From: Oxalobacteraceae bacterium
Lineage (GTDB): Bacteria > Pseudomonadota > Gammaproteobacteria > Burkholderiales > Burkholderiaceae_D
Length of the DNA: 40,462 nucleotides
Reading direction: 5' to 3'
Assembly: GCA_025352145.1 (NCBI GenBank)
Contig: JANXTY010000015.1
Span: 1 to 40,462, forward strand
Below are positions 1 to 8,186 of this stretch, one piece after another; position 1 is the stretch's first letter, and each line of letters starts with the position of its first letter. Under the pieces are notes generated by a model. It ran no database searches and was not told where the DNA came from. It was given only the letters and a program-made list of their open reading frames with translations. A program made the translations under genes and the position numbers.

Positions 1-108
1 GTCGTGGCTCACCTCTCCTTCTACCATCGCAGATAGTCCAGTTGCAGTTGCAGATCCAAAGGTGCTCAGCAAATAGTCGGTGTATAAATCAAGGTTAGCT
101 TTTTTCAT
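1..108 (-). CDS. Insertion-sequence transposase, N-terminal fragment (runs off the left edge)
   Basis: An open frame starts at the ATG at 108 and stays open to base 1, giving 36 residues that begin MKKANLDLYTDYLLSTFG and end at the window edge. This start resembles the N-termini of DDE-type IS transposases that I recall from proteobacteria (IS4/IS701-like), but I cannot fix the family from 36 residues. The gene points away from the broken rlmI to its right, and the 59 bases between them are non-coding, as expected for the end of an insertion sequence. The rest of the protein, with its catalytic residues, lies outside the window. Calling it a transposase is therefore partly inference from the interruption of rlmI at 167/168. 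Confidence 0.65.
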   Translation of the reverse strand, partial: MKKANLDLYTDYLLSTFGSATATGLSAMVEGEVSHD

Positions 109-167
109 CCGGCAAGCCTAGCAGATGTGGCGTGCGTAACAGGTAGTTATTGTTTTCTTCGGCAGGA
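1..167 (-). mobile_element. End of an insertion sequence inserted in rlmI
   Basis: The rlmI reading frame matches its family up to the residues DLKTG, then abruptly loses similarity at about base 168. The DNA beyond is an untranslated lead of about 59 bases followed by a transposase-like start codon. The junction is placed at 167/168 by protein similarity only. I could not confirm the terminal inverted repeat or the target duplication, because the other end is outside the window. Confidence 0.6.
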
Positions 168-782
168 CCCTGTCTTCAAATCTAGCCCATAGCGCAGACC
201 TTTTTCCATCATGACTATTTCGTCCGGTGGCTCATCTCCGGCCAGCGCACCTGACGCGTATGCCAAGCCCTCCGCTTTGCGCATTAATTCATCGGAACGT
301 TCATATACATTGGGGCAGCCTGTCGCAGCAATCAGGGCTTGCACAATGGGCACTTTCCACGCCTCTACGCCCGCTGAATGAAACTCGCATACCAGGTAGC
401 CTTTTTGCCCACCGATCCAATCTACTGCCAGACCGGACAAACCATCGTCATCGCCTAGAATAAGATGAAATAAGCGATCAGTCGCTTTTTGGGCATTGGC
501 ACTACGTTTGGCAACAGCTGCCTTAATGCGACGTTTAATCAGGGCGTGGTCCACTGCTTCATCGGGGTCGAAGCTCCAAACCCGCGCCCGAATTTGGGAA
601 TCTGGACTGTAGGCCGCACGTGCCAGAAACTGTGCGGAAGAGGATTGCACCAACGCAGTCACGCCAATTTTCCTTCGTTCTGTCGATTTCCCATCCACGC
701 GCTCGACTGCAGAGGCATAGATCCAACACTGGCGTTCCAACAGGCTTTTCTCTTTGCCTTGTTTAATGGTGATGACTAGCAT
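147..782 (-). pseudogene. rlmI: Truncated 23S rRNA m5C methyltransferase RlmI
   Basis: The first roughly 200 residues match the RlmI/YccW family of SAM-dependent enzymes that methylate a cytosine of 23S rRNA. An N-terminal PUA RNA-binding domain begins MLVITIKQGKEKSLLERQ. The EEHEA-like linker domain follows, with GDDDGLSGLAVDWIGG and NVYERSDELMRKAEGL. The family normally continues with GQKTGFYLDQR and a C-terminal Rossmann methyltransferase domain carrying the catalytic cysteine, for about 390 to 400 residues in total. Here the frame leaves the family pattern after DLKTG and ends with eight foreign residues encoded by the adjoining insertion sequence. The whole catalytic domain is missing, so the product should be inactive. 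Whether the rest of rlmI survives beyond the left edge cannot be seen. Confidence 0.85.
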
Positions 783-1049
783 GAGGGAGTCCTGCTTAAC
801 AGAGAAACGATGCGAAAGAAAATTGCCTTGAGGCGATTATAAAGATTAATCTGTTCGTAAAGGTCGCACCTATCATAGCTATTTTCTGGCAAGGGGGAAT
901 TATATTGACGATCAACGCCAAGCAGGCCTGCACCGAGGTCGGACTTGGGATACTATCGGCGGCGCACCTGCTGACATGTTGTCCTGCTGTGTTTAACTAC
1001 GCAGTATTACCGTATCAATCTCCAATTTGTGAATAATTTAAAGAAAACG
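783..1049. other. Divergent intergenic region between rlmI and the TonB-like gene
   Basis: This gap of about 270 bases separates two divergent genes and presumably holds both promoters. I see no convincing sigma-70 pair, no RNA gene and no repeat. A short open stretch around 906-1000 encodes nothing I recognise. Confidence 0.4.
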
Positions 1050-2840
1050 ATGGCACGATGGCGTGTATCCGACCGACCGCAATCGCGCTTAACCATTGCC
1101 ATCGTGATGTCGATCCTGATTCATGGACTCATTTTGTCGCTGCAATCAGGAATACAAGGTATAGGCCTGCCAGGCTTAGCTTTGCCGTGGAACGAGCGCC
1201 GCGCGCCAGAGTTGAGCATTCATCTGGCAAATGTAAAGGCCGAACCGGCGATGCCCGTTGCTACCGAAAAACCCATGCCGCCGCAGCCTGTCACAGGGGC
1301 GGAATTAGTAAAGCCGACTGCACCTAGCGCCAGTGACGCTACTCCTACCTCGTTAGAAATGCCTGACTTGGCGTGGCGACCCCATTTTTCACCAAAAATT
1401 TCTCCACCAGAATGGCAGCCAAACGAGCCGCCGCGTAATCCAATTGATTTAAGTACATTCTCACCTCAGGCATCACCCTTAAAAGAGCCGCGTCAGAAAA
1501 TCATGGCGCTGGACGAGCCAAAGAAGAGCACTTTCACAGTGCCGCTTCCTGAACTTCTTGCGTCGGCACCCCTTCCTGCATCAACACCAGAGCCTACTAG
1601 TTCGAGTGTCGAAAATAATCCACCCGCTATACTTGATCCCGTCAGCATAGCCGCAGCACGAGAGAAAGTTTTAACGGATCTAGCGACGCAAAAGATTGCT
1701 GAAGAAGCGCGTCAGCAACAAGCTTTAGCGTTAGAAAAAAAAGCGCTGGCTGAGTCGATTGCCAAACAGCAGGCCGCAGCAGATCAGGCAAAGATTTTAG
1801 CTGACGAAGCGGTGAGGCAAATGGATGCTGCAAACGCTTTACAGAAAACTACCCGAGAGGCAGAAAAACGAAAAGAACTAGAAACAGCACTACAAATACA
1901 AGCCATCGCAGCAAAAAAACTAGATGATGACAAAAAACAAGAGCAGGCGAAGGCAGAAGAAAACGTTCGCAAACAGGCCCTTGCACTCGCCCTGGAAAAG
2001 CAGCAGCAAGCGGCGATAAAAGTAGAAAGGGAAGAAGCTGCCAAGCGCGCGCTGGAAGTTGAAACACAAAAACTTGCGGAAATTAAAAAAGAGGAAGAAG
2101 CAAAAGCAGAACGCGAAATACAAAAAAAATTAGTCGAGGCAGAGCGCCGAAAACAAGCGGAAATACAGTCTCAGATGCAAGCTCAAATACAGGTAGAGAA
2201 GCAAGCCTCCGAACAAAAAGCACAAGCAATGGCCGACCGTCAGAAAGCGGAGGCCGCAGCGGCAAAGCAACGTGACCAAGAGCGCTTGGCTGCAGAGAAT
2301 CTGGCGACCGCGCAGACCAGCGCTAAGGGAATCGACAAACCCGGTGAGAGTGGAGCAGTAGCGGGTGGTTTATCTACTTCCGGCCTGGTTAACAGATCGC
2401 TCCAACAGCCACGAAAAATTGATCTGACGGACGCCTCACCTGTTATCCCCAAATCATCTGGCGGCGCACTCGAAGACACGCGTCGCCGCACTTTTTTTGG
2501 CGACATTGACAAAGACGTTGGAATGAAAATGTACATCGACAGCTGGCGCCAAAAAATCGAGCGTAACGGCAGTTTAAATTATGCCCAATCATCGAGAGAA
2601 AGAGCGCGTGGCGATATGGTAGTCAACATCGCCATCAGAAGTGATGGCTCGGTGGAAAACATCACCATTGTTCGTTCCAGCGGACGCCGTGAACTCGACG
2701 ATGCCGTGCGGCGCATCGTAAAACTGAATGCCCGCTATAGCGCTTTCCCACCTAATTTGGCACGCCAATATGACGTGGTGGAAATTAGGCGGATATGGGC
2801 ATTTGAAGACAGTCTAAGAATCGTAGAGGAAGTGCATTGA
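1050..2840 (+). CDS. TonB/TolA-like envelope protein with long coiled coil
   Basis: The product has one N-terminal membrane anchor (about residues 15-33, LTIAIVMSILIHGLILSL), a Pro-rich stretch to about residue 200, and a long Ala/Lys/Glu/Gln-rich helix predicted as a coiled coil (about 215-440). It ends in a TonB C-terminal domain (about 500-596), recognisable from GDMVVNIAIRSDGSVENITI and SSGRRELDDAVRRIV. This design spans the periplasm, as in TonB or TolA, and passes proton-motive energy or structural force to the outer membrane. At about 600 residues it is much longer than classic TonB and closer in layout to TolA. No exbB/exbD or tolQ/tolR lies beside it, so the partner motor is unknown. 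A GTG at 1029 would add seven residues. I prefer the ATG at 1050 because it follows an AAAGA stretch and directly precedes the anchor. Confidence 0.8.
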   Translation: MARWRVSDRPQSRLTIAIVMSILIHGLILSLQSGIQGIGLPGLALPWNERRAPELSIHLANVKAEPAMPVATEKPMPPQPVTGAELVKPTAPSASDATPTSLEMPDLAWRPHFSPKISPPEWQPNEPPRNPIDLSTFSPQASPLKEPRQKIMALDEPKKSTFTVPLPELLASAPLPASTPEPTSSSVENNPPAILDPVSIAAAREKVLTDLATQKIAEEARQQQALALEKKALAESIAKQQAAADQAKILADEAVRQMDAANALQKTTREAEKRKELETALQIQAIAAKKLDDDKKQEQAKAEENVRKQALALALEKQQQAAIKVEREEAAKRALEVETQKLAEIKKEEEAKAEREIQKKLVEAERRKQAEIQSQMQAQIQVEKQASEQKAQAMADRQKAEAAAAKQRDQERLAAENLATAQTSAKGIDKPGESGAVAGGLSTSGLVNRSLQQPRKIDLTDASPVIPKSSGGALEDTRRRTFFGDIDKDVGMKMYIDSWRQKIERNGSLNYAQSSRERARGDMVVNIAIRSDGSVENITIVRSSGRRELDDAVRRIVKLNARYSAFPPNLARQYDVVEIRRIWAFEDSLRIVEEVH

Positions 2841-2915
2841 ACTTGGCAGGCTTAGTCGTCAGTCTCATAATTTTGCATAACAGGACGAAAGCCACGAAAC
2901 CGAAAAAATACACAC

Positions 2916-3710
2916 TCATGTCCGTCCAACTGCCGTTTCCAGGTTAAATAAACGTAAAAAATTGTCCGTGGTGTTTTGCGCAAGTCGCTCCAGAGGAACC
3001 TCTTTCAAGTCGGCTAAAAATTGTGCCACATGACAGACGAATCCAGGCTCATTTTGTTTGCCACGATGCGGCACAGGGGCAAGATAGGGGGAATCGGTTT
3101 CAATCAACATCCGCTCCAACGGAACAGCGCGCGCAACAGCCTGTAAATCTTTAGCACTTTTAAATGTCACGATACCGGAAAAAGAAATATAAAACCCCAT
3201 GTCGATGGCTGCCTGCGCCACTTCCAGCGATTCAGTAAAGCAATGCATCACGCCCCCGACACCGCCCGCATTCGTACCAGCGCCCTCCTCCTGCATCAGC
3301 CGCAGGGTGTCTTGTGAGGCGGCCCGTGTATGGATAATCAACGGCTTTCGGGTGGCACGGGAAGCGCGTATATGAATGCGAAATCGTTCGCGCTGCCATT
3401 CCAGGTCTCCCTGCAGCCGAAAATAATCCAGGCCCGTTTCACCTATTGCGACGATTTTTGGATGCTGTGACAACTGCACCAACGTGTCAACGCTTGGCTC
3501 AGGCGTGTCTACATAATCTGGATGTACTCCGACGGATGCATAGATATGTGGGTATCGGGTTGCCAAATCGAGCACCTGGGGAAAATCCGGTAAATCGACC
3601 GACACGCACAAAGCATGTGTCACGCGATTATTCGCCATATTGACGAGAATTTCTGGCAAACGTTGTGCGAGTTCGGGGAAATTAATGTGGCAATGGGAAT
3701 CGATATACAT
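2916..3710 (-). CDS. tatD: TatD-family metal-dependent DNase/hydrolase
   Basis: The 264-residue protein has the TatD (YcfH/YjjV) TIM-barrel pattern. It opens with the metal-binding DSHCHINFPE, then GETGLDYF (about residues 92-99), IHTRAA, HCFTES and the late ETDSPYLAPVPHRGK segment with the last metal-binding Asp. The family are two-metal hydrolases, several with 3'-5' exonuclease activity on DNA or RNA; the exact substrate of this one cannot be read from sequence. It lies 113 bp downstream of pilZ on the same strand. The pilZ-tatD order is common in betaproteobacteria, usually after holB, which is not present here. No strong ribosome-binding site precedes the ATG, but the start matches the family. 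Confidence 0.9.
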   Translation of the reverse strand: MYIDSHCHINFPELAQRLPEILVNMANNRVTHALCVSVDLPDFPQVLDLATRYPHIYASVGVHPDYVDTPEPSVDTLVQLSQHPKIVAIGETGLDYFRLQGDLEWQRERFRIHIRASRATRKPLIIHTRAASQDTLRLMQEEGAGTNAGGVGGVMHCFTESLEVAQAAIDMGFYISFSGIVTFKSAKDLQAVARAVPLERMLIETDSPYLAPVPHRGKQNEPGFVCHVAQFLADLKEVPLERLAQNTTDNFLRLFNLETAVGRT

Positions 3711-3823
3711 GAGGAGCTATGCAGCACCTTCAACAGGGACAAAAAGGAAGGCCATGTTGAATGCAGAATAATTGAAAGAGTCCAGCTTTAAAGCGTCCGA
3801 ATCTGAAACTGAAACGTATCAAC

Positions 3824-4213
3824 CTAAAGTGTATGCGTGGCACGAGACGAACGTAGTGCTGCACCTAACATTTCCTCAATCCTAAGTTTGACGCGCTGTC
3901 CGCTCTCGTCACTGGGAAAATGAACGCCTATGCCCTGCGCTTTACTATTATTTGCTCCGGCAGGTGTGATCCACGCAACCTTTCCTGCCACTGGATATTT
4001 ATTCGGATCATCCATGAGCGCCAGAATCAAATAAATTTCGTCGTTAATTTTGTATGATTTATTGGTGGGGACAAATATGCCTCCATTTTTCAAGAATGGC
4101 ATGTAGGCAGCATAGAGCGCGGCTTTTTCTTTGATCGACAATGAAAGAACAGACGGCCGCGAAAGCGTTGCTGCGCCCTCACCTGTGGGGGATGGTGCTG
4201 TGGTGCCTGTCAT
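3824..4213 (-). CDS. pilZ: PilZ-domain protein (type IV pilus type)
   Basis: This 129-residue protein is nearly all a PilZ domain: LSIKEKAALYAAYMPFLKNG and GIFVPTNKSYKINDEIYL, then a WITP segment and IGVHFP near the end. The match is to the short pilus-biogenesis PilZ group, which lacks the RxxxR c-di-GMP motif at its start and generally does not bind c-di-GMP. I see no such motif here either. The start at 4213 follows AAAGGAG with good spacing and gives the usual MTGT beginning; the frame is open eleven codons further upstream, but without support. It is followed by tatD and preceded by its own likely promoter, so it is probably not transcribed with the liv genes upstream. Confidence 0.88.
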   Translation of the reverse strand: MTGTTAPSPTGEGAATLSRPSVLSLSIKEKAALYAAYMPFLKNGGIFVPTNKSYKINDEIYLILALMDDPNKYPVAGKVAWITPAGANNSKAQGIGVHFPSDESGQRVKLRIEEMLGAALRSSRATHTL

Positions 4214-4273
4214 GTTGCTCCTTTCAGGAACAAAGTAGGAAACCAAGTTCTGGATAAAATAGGCTCAAAGTCG

Positions 4274-4302
4274 ATCATACCGGATTCTAGACCAACACTT
4301 AA
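4274..4302 (-). promoter_or_regulatory. Candidate sigma-70 promoter for pilZ-tatD
   Basis: On the minus strand a TATGAT -10 box (4274-4279) sits 17 bases after a weak TTAAGT -35 box (4297-4302). It is about 60 bases upstream of the pilZ start. The -10 and the spacing are good and the -35 is poor. Confidence 0.4.
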
Positions 4303-4335
4303 AGAAAAAATGTTCAGGGTCAACGTTGGGTTTGC

Positions 4336-5046
4336 CTACACCGCCAGCCACTCTTGATAAATCCGCGTGTCATTCTGCAATTGTTCTGGATTCCCTTCAA
4401 AAACAACAGTCCCACGTCCCAGCACATAAACCCGTTGAGAAATGTTTAATGCAATAGCGCTTTTTTGTTCCACCAAAAGAACCGCCACACCTTGACGCTG
4501 AAGTGCCAGTAAATATTGTGCAATCCTCTCAACAAGGATAGGAGCTAACCCTTCGGTAGGCTCATCGATCAACATCAAGTCAGGATTACCCATCAATGCC
4601 CGGCATAGAGCAAGCATTTGTTGTTCGCCACCGGAAAGCCGCCCGGCCACAATGTGCTGCCGATCTTTCAGATTCGGAAACATACGGTACATATCATCAA
4701 TGTTCCAGGATGATGTGCTGGACGAAATATTTTTTTTCTCGCCAAGAATTAGATTTTTTTCCACTGTTAAGGTGGGGAAAATGTCCCGATTCTCCGGCAC
4801 ATACCCTAGCCCGGATTGCGCAATCTCAAAAGTTTTGCATTGGATGATTTCTTCACCCTTAAAACGAATCGAACCAGTCGACCTTACTTGCCCCATGATT
4901 GCCTTGAGCGTTGTAGAGCGCCCTGCGCCGTTGCGTCCGAGAAGGCTGACGATTTCGCCAGGATTAACGACAAGATCCACACCATGCAGTACATGGCTTT
5001 TTTCATAAAACGCATGGAGATTTTTTACATCAAGCAAGGCTGGCAT
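4336..5046 (-). CDS. livF: Branched-chain amino acid ABC transporter, ATP-binding protein LivF
   Basis: The 236-residue ATPase is one of the two LivG/LivF-type subunits that power import of branched-chain amino acids or related amides and ureas. Features are LLDVKNLHAFYEKSHVLHGV at the N-terminus, a Walker A loop near residue 38 reading GRNGAGRST, the signature LSGGEQQML, Walker B LMLIDEPTEGLAP, and the switch segment VLLVEQ. The Walker A lysine is replaced by arginine (codon CGC at 4918-4920); the other motifs are intact. The ATG at 5046 lies two bases after the livG stop codon. A TTG at 5052 would overlap that stop and is less likely. It is the last gene of the liv operon. Confidence 0.9.
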   Translation of the reverse strand: MPALLDVKNLHAFYEKSHVLHGVDLVVNPGEIVSLLGRNGAGRSTTLKAIMGQVRSTGSIRFKGEEIIQCKTFEIAQSGLGYVPENRDIFPTLTVEKNLILGEKKNISSSTSSWNIDDMYRMFPNLKDRQHIVAGRLSGGEQQMLALCRALMGNPDLMLIDEPTEGLAPILVERIAQYLLALQRQGVAVLLVEQKSAIALNISQRVYVLGRGTVVFEGNPEQLQNDTRIYQEWLAV

Positions 5047-5048
5047 AA

Positions 5049-5810
5049 TCAATGTTTCGGTGACCCTGGATCGCTGAGATATGCTGCCTGAACAGCAGGA
5101 TTGACACGAATGTTAGCGGGGGTGTCGCAGGCAATTATTTTTCCTTGAACCAGCACTGCAATTTTGTCTGCTAAATTAAAAACGACGCGCATATCATGTT
5201 CCACCATCACGAGCGTTTTGCCTGTTGTTACGGCACGTATCAGGTCGGCCGCAACAGCAGATTCCGAGAGACTCATGCCAGCCGTGGGTTCATCGAGCAG
5301 AATCACTTCCGCGCCACCGGCAATGGTGATGCCGATTTCCAGTGCACGTTGCTCAGCGTAGCTAAGCGAACCCGCAATGACATCCTGGCGATGTGCCAAT
5401 CCAATTTGCTCGATGACTTTTTCGGCACGATCTTGCACATCTTTTAGGCCATTGAGCCGATGCCAAAAGGAATATTTGTACCCCAGAGACCACAACACCG
5501 CACAGCGCATATTTTCATAGACGCTTAGCTGGTGAAAGATATTTGTAATTTGAAAACTACGGGATAATCCAAGACGGTTGATTTCAAAAGGCTTCCGCGC
5601 CTTGATGCTGGCACCATTGAGTAATATATCGCCTGAAGTGACTGGCATGCGGCCTGAGATTAAATTGAACAGGGTAGATTTCCCGGCACCATTTGGCCCA
5701 ATGATAGCGAGCCTTTCACCTTGGTTGATTTCTAAATTGGTACCGCAAATGATTTCGGCGGACCCAAAACGTTTACACACGTTTTCTAATTGTAGGGCCA
5801 ATACTGTCAC
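5049..5810 (-). CDS. livG: Branched-chain amino acid ABC transporter, ATP-binding protein LivG
   Basis: The 253-residue ATPase has Walker A GPNGAGKST (about residues 39-47), signature LSYAEQRALEIG, Walker B VILLDEPTAGMS and the late MVEHDM switch histidine. This is the pattern of LivG, the partner of LivF in the importer. The frame is open upstream to 5936, but that part lies inside livM. I chose the GTG at 5810 because it overlaps the livM stop codon in a GTGA arrangement, which suggests translational coupling, and because the family begins at about LQLENVCKRFG. The product acts on the cytoplasmic face of the LivH/LivM channel. Confidence 0.92.
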   Translation of the reverse strand: MTVLALQLENVCKRFGSAEIICGTNLEINQGERLAIIGPNGAGKSTLFNLISGRMPVTSGDILLNGASIKARKPFEINRLGLSRSFQITNIFHQLSVYENMRCAVLWSLGYKYSFWHRLNGLKDVQDRAEKVIEQIGLAHRQDVIAGSLSYAEQRALEIGITIAGGAEVILLDEPTAGMSLSESAVAADLIRAVTTGKTLVMVEHDMRVVFNLADKIAVLVQGKIIACDTPANIRVNPAVQAAYLSDPGSPKH

Positions 5811-7096
5811 GACTTTATCATCCTGACCTGATCTTCGATTTCTGTATTTACCGTATGCCATTTTTCTCGCAATACCGGACTTATATGCCGCAATCCGACA
5901 GTACCGCATGCCGTCAGGAATAGGGCGATCACCCAAAGAAAAGGCTGTGCGGAATCCATCTGAAAAAATAGCAACATCCGCGTTGTCCCTTCTTCTGATC
6001 CAAGCGCCCGATGGTAAGACATTTCAATCATCATCACCGTGCCCATCAAGGCAAGCAAGGCGAATAGAACAAACGCCAAAAAAGGCCATCCTATGCGGTG
6101 GTATTTCCGGTGTTTGGCTACCCAAAAATGACGTGCAAGAAAACTGGCTATTCCACCTGGAGAGAACAACACAATAACAATAAAAATGATAGCCAGATAT
6201 AACTGCCAGGCTTTGGTCATATCCGATAACATCACGGACAATACAATGCAAAAAAACACGCCGATCATTGGGCCCCAAAAAAATCCGATGCCACCAATAA
6301 AAGTGAATAACAGAATACTGGCTGAGCGCATTACGCTGAGATTTTCTGATGTCGCCATTTCGAAATTGATCGCTGTCAATCCGCCTGATATTCCGGCAAA
6401 AAATGCCGCCAAAATAAATGTCAGGTAACGCACCCAGCGTGGGTCATAGCCAATAAATTCCACACGTTCCGGGTTGTCACGTACCGCATTGAGAATTCGG
6501 CCTAGCGGTGTTTGAGTAAATGCATACATGGCCACTGTACTCATCAAAAGCCAGAATGCGATCAGATAATAAACCTGAATTTGCGGGCCGAAAGTAATCC
6601 CCAGTAAGGGTGGGCCGATCACGCGATTGGCTGATACCCCTCCCTCCCCGCCAAAAAATTCTGGCAACATCGCCGCGCCAGCAAAAACCAGTTCGACCAG
6701 ACCCAGCGTAATCATCGCAAAGGTCGTGCCGGATTTTTTAGTACTCACATAGCCAAACAAGGCACCAAAAAACATACCAGCCAATCCACCGAGGAGAGGG
6801 AGCAGCGTGACAGGAAACACCAGTGTCCCAATACGCATCATATTCATTGCATGAATCGCAAAAAATGCGCCCATTCCAGAATAAATAGAATGTCCTAAAG
6901 AAAGCATTCCTCCTTGACCCAACAGCATGTTGAAGGACAATCCAAAAATCATCAGCGTGCCCATTTGGCACAATATCGACAGTGCCCGCCCTTGATGGAA
7001 CATCCATGGTGCAAATACCAGGGCTAGCGCGAAACCTCCCCAAAGAAGCGTACGGTGCAACAGATGGATCTTGATTTGCATGCCATCAAATACCAT
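5807..7096 (-). CDS. livM: Branched-chain amino acid ABC transporter permease LivM (extended C-terminus)
   Basis: This is a multi-spanning inner-membrane permease of 429 residues. The core matches LivM: FGLSFNMLLGQGGMLSLGHS near the start, then GTTFAMITLGLVELV, and TPLGRILNAVRDNPERVEFI in the cytoplasmic loop that contacts the ATPases. After the usual end (around FSPGGIASFLARHF, residue 325) there are about 100 more residues with two further predicted membrane segments (LAFVLFALLALMGTVMM and FLWVIALFLTACG). Most LivM proteins are about 320 to 360 residues, or are extended at the N-terminus. The ATG at 7096 shares a base with the livH stop codon (TGATG), so the two are translationally coupled. 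Confidence 0.9.
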   Translation of the reverse strand: MVFDGMQIKIHLLHRTLLWGGFALALVFAPWMFHQGRALSILCQMGTLMIFGLSFNMLLGQGGMLSLGHSIYSGMGAFFAIHAMNMMRIGTLVFPVTLLPLLGGLAGMFFGALFGYVSTKKSGTTFAMITLGLVELVFAGAAMLPEFFGGEGGVSANRVIGPPLLGITFGPQIQVYYLIAFWLLMSTVAMYAFTQTPLGRILNAVRDNPERVEFIGYDPRWVRYLTFILAAFFAGISGGLTAINFEMATSENLSVMRSASILLFTFIGGIGFFWGPMIGVFFCIVLSVMLSDMTKAWQLYLAIIFIVIVLFSPGGIASFLARHFWVAKHRKYHRIGWPFLAFVLFALLALMGTVMMIEMSYHRALGSEEGTTRMLLFFQMDSAQPFLWVIALFLTACGTVGLRHISPVLREKWHTVNTEIEDQVRMIKS

Positions 7097-8043
7097 CAAA
7101 CATCCTTTGTTCCCATCAAGCCGTTCGGCTTGAATATCAAGAGCAGCACCAGTAATAAATAAGGCAGAATCGGTGCAACCTGAGCAATAGTCAATCGTAG
7201 CAGCGGGTACGCTGGCGTGGCGGTACTCATCTTTGCCCCCAATGCAGCCAATAGATGAACCAGTGAATAGTCCAACGTCACTGCATAGGTTTGCAAGACA
7301 CCAATCAACAAGGATGCCGCGAACGCACCAACCAGCGAACCCATGCCACCCACCACAACGACGACAAATAAAATACTACCCAAAGTCGCTGCCATGCCGG
7401 GCTCCGTCACAAATGCATTGCCACCAATCACGCCCGCCAAGCCCGCTAATGCGCAACCTCCTCCAAATACCCACATCCGTATTTGTGGCACATCATGACC
7501 CAGTGCTTCGACCATGTCAGAATGGGTTAATGCCGCCTGGATCACCAGCCCGATGCGGGACCATTTGAAGATCGAATAAAGAAATGCCAGCATGGCAAGA
7601 GCGACGGCCATCATAAAAGCGCGGTAAATTGGGAAAGTCGATCCGTATAAAGAAAACAAAGCCCCCGTCAATTCTGCCGGGATGGGATAGGCAATTGCAG
7701 CGCGACCCCAGATAAGCTGCACTAGTTCAACAATGATGGCTGATATGCCGAATGTGAACAGCAATTCGGAAAGGGGGCCGTGCTGGTGGAGTCGTCGCAG
7801 ACCGTATCGCTCAACGAGTGCCCCGGCCATTCCCACCAGCAATGGCGCAAGTAGAAAAGCAGACCAGAATCCCAGGTGAGCGCTAATGCTCGCAGCGAAA
7901 TAAGCACCTAACATATAAAAACTGGCATGCGCAAAATTCAATACACCCATCATGCTGAAAATAAGCGTTAATCCGGCCGACAGCATGAACAGCAAAAGTC
8001 CATAGCTAATGCCGTTGAGCAAAGTGAAAAATATAAATTCCAA
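7096..8043 (-). CDS. livH: Branched-chain amino acid ABC transporter permease LivH
   Basis: The second channel subunit has about eight membrane segments. It is recognised from FTLLNGISYGLLLFMLSAG, VLNFAHASFYMLGAYFA, an AALTHSDMVEALGHDV loop and GGMGSLVGAFAASLLIGV. I chose a TTG start at 8043. It gives the common LivH beginning (LEFIFFTLLNG, 315 residues) and follows AGCAGGGT by about six bases. The frame continues upstream to another TTG at 8088, but without a family match. It sits about 140 bp after livK. The longer gap there, with a small GCAAG/CTTGC hairpin near 8110-8122, is typical of liv operons in which the binding protein is made in excess. Confidence 0.88.
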   Translation of the reverse strand: MEFIFFTLLNGISYGLLLFMLSAGLTLIFSMMGVLNFAHASFYMLGAYFAASISAHLGFWSAFLLAPLLVGMAGALVERYGLRRLHQHGPLSELLFTFGISAIIVELVQLIWGRAAIAYPIPAELTGALFSLYGSTFPIYRAFMMAVALAMLAFLYSIFKWSRIGLVIQAALTHSDMVEALGHDVPQIRMWVFGGGCALAGLAGVIGGNAFVTEPGMAATLGSILFVVVVVGGMGSLVGAFAASLLIGVLQTYAVTLDYSLVHLLAALGAKMSTATPAYPLLRLTIAQVAPILPYLLLVLLLIFKPNGLMGTKDV

Positions 8044-8186
8044 TATGACCCTGCTGAAGTTTAATTTTGTGAAAGATTTACTTAGCAATTCATTGGCCGA
8101 ACAAATTTTCTTGCAAGGTGCTTGCTGAGGAGTCGTTCATACATGCCGGATAGGGTTGAGCGACTCTTGGGTGGAATCAGATTCGC

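Noticed and set aside
1784-2536. Several Phe/Leu/Ser-rich minus-strand frames that look like membrane proteins
   Set aside because: They are antisense readings of the Lys/Glu/Ala-rich coiled coil of the TonB-like gene; such codons read as Phe/Leu/Ser-rich on the other strand.
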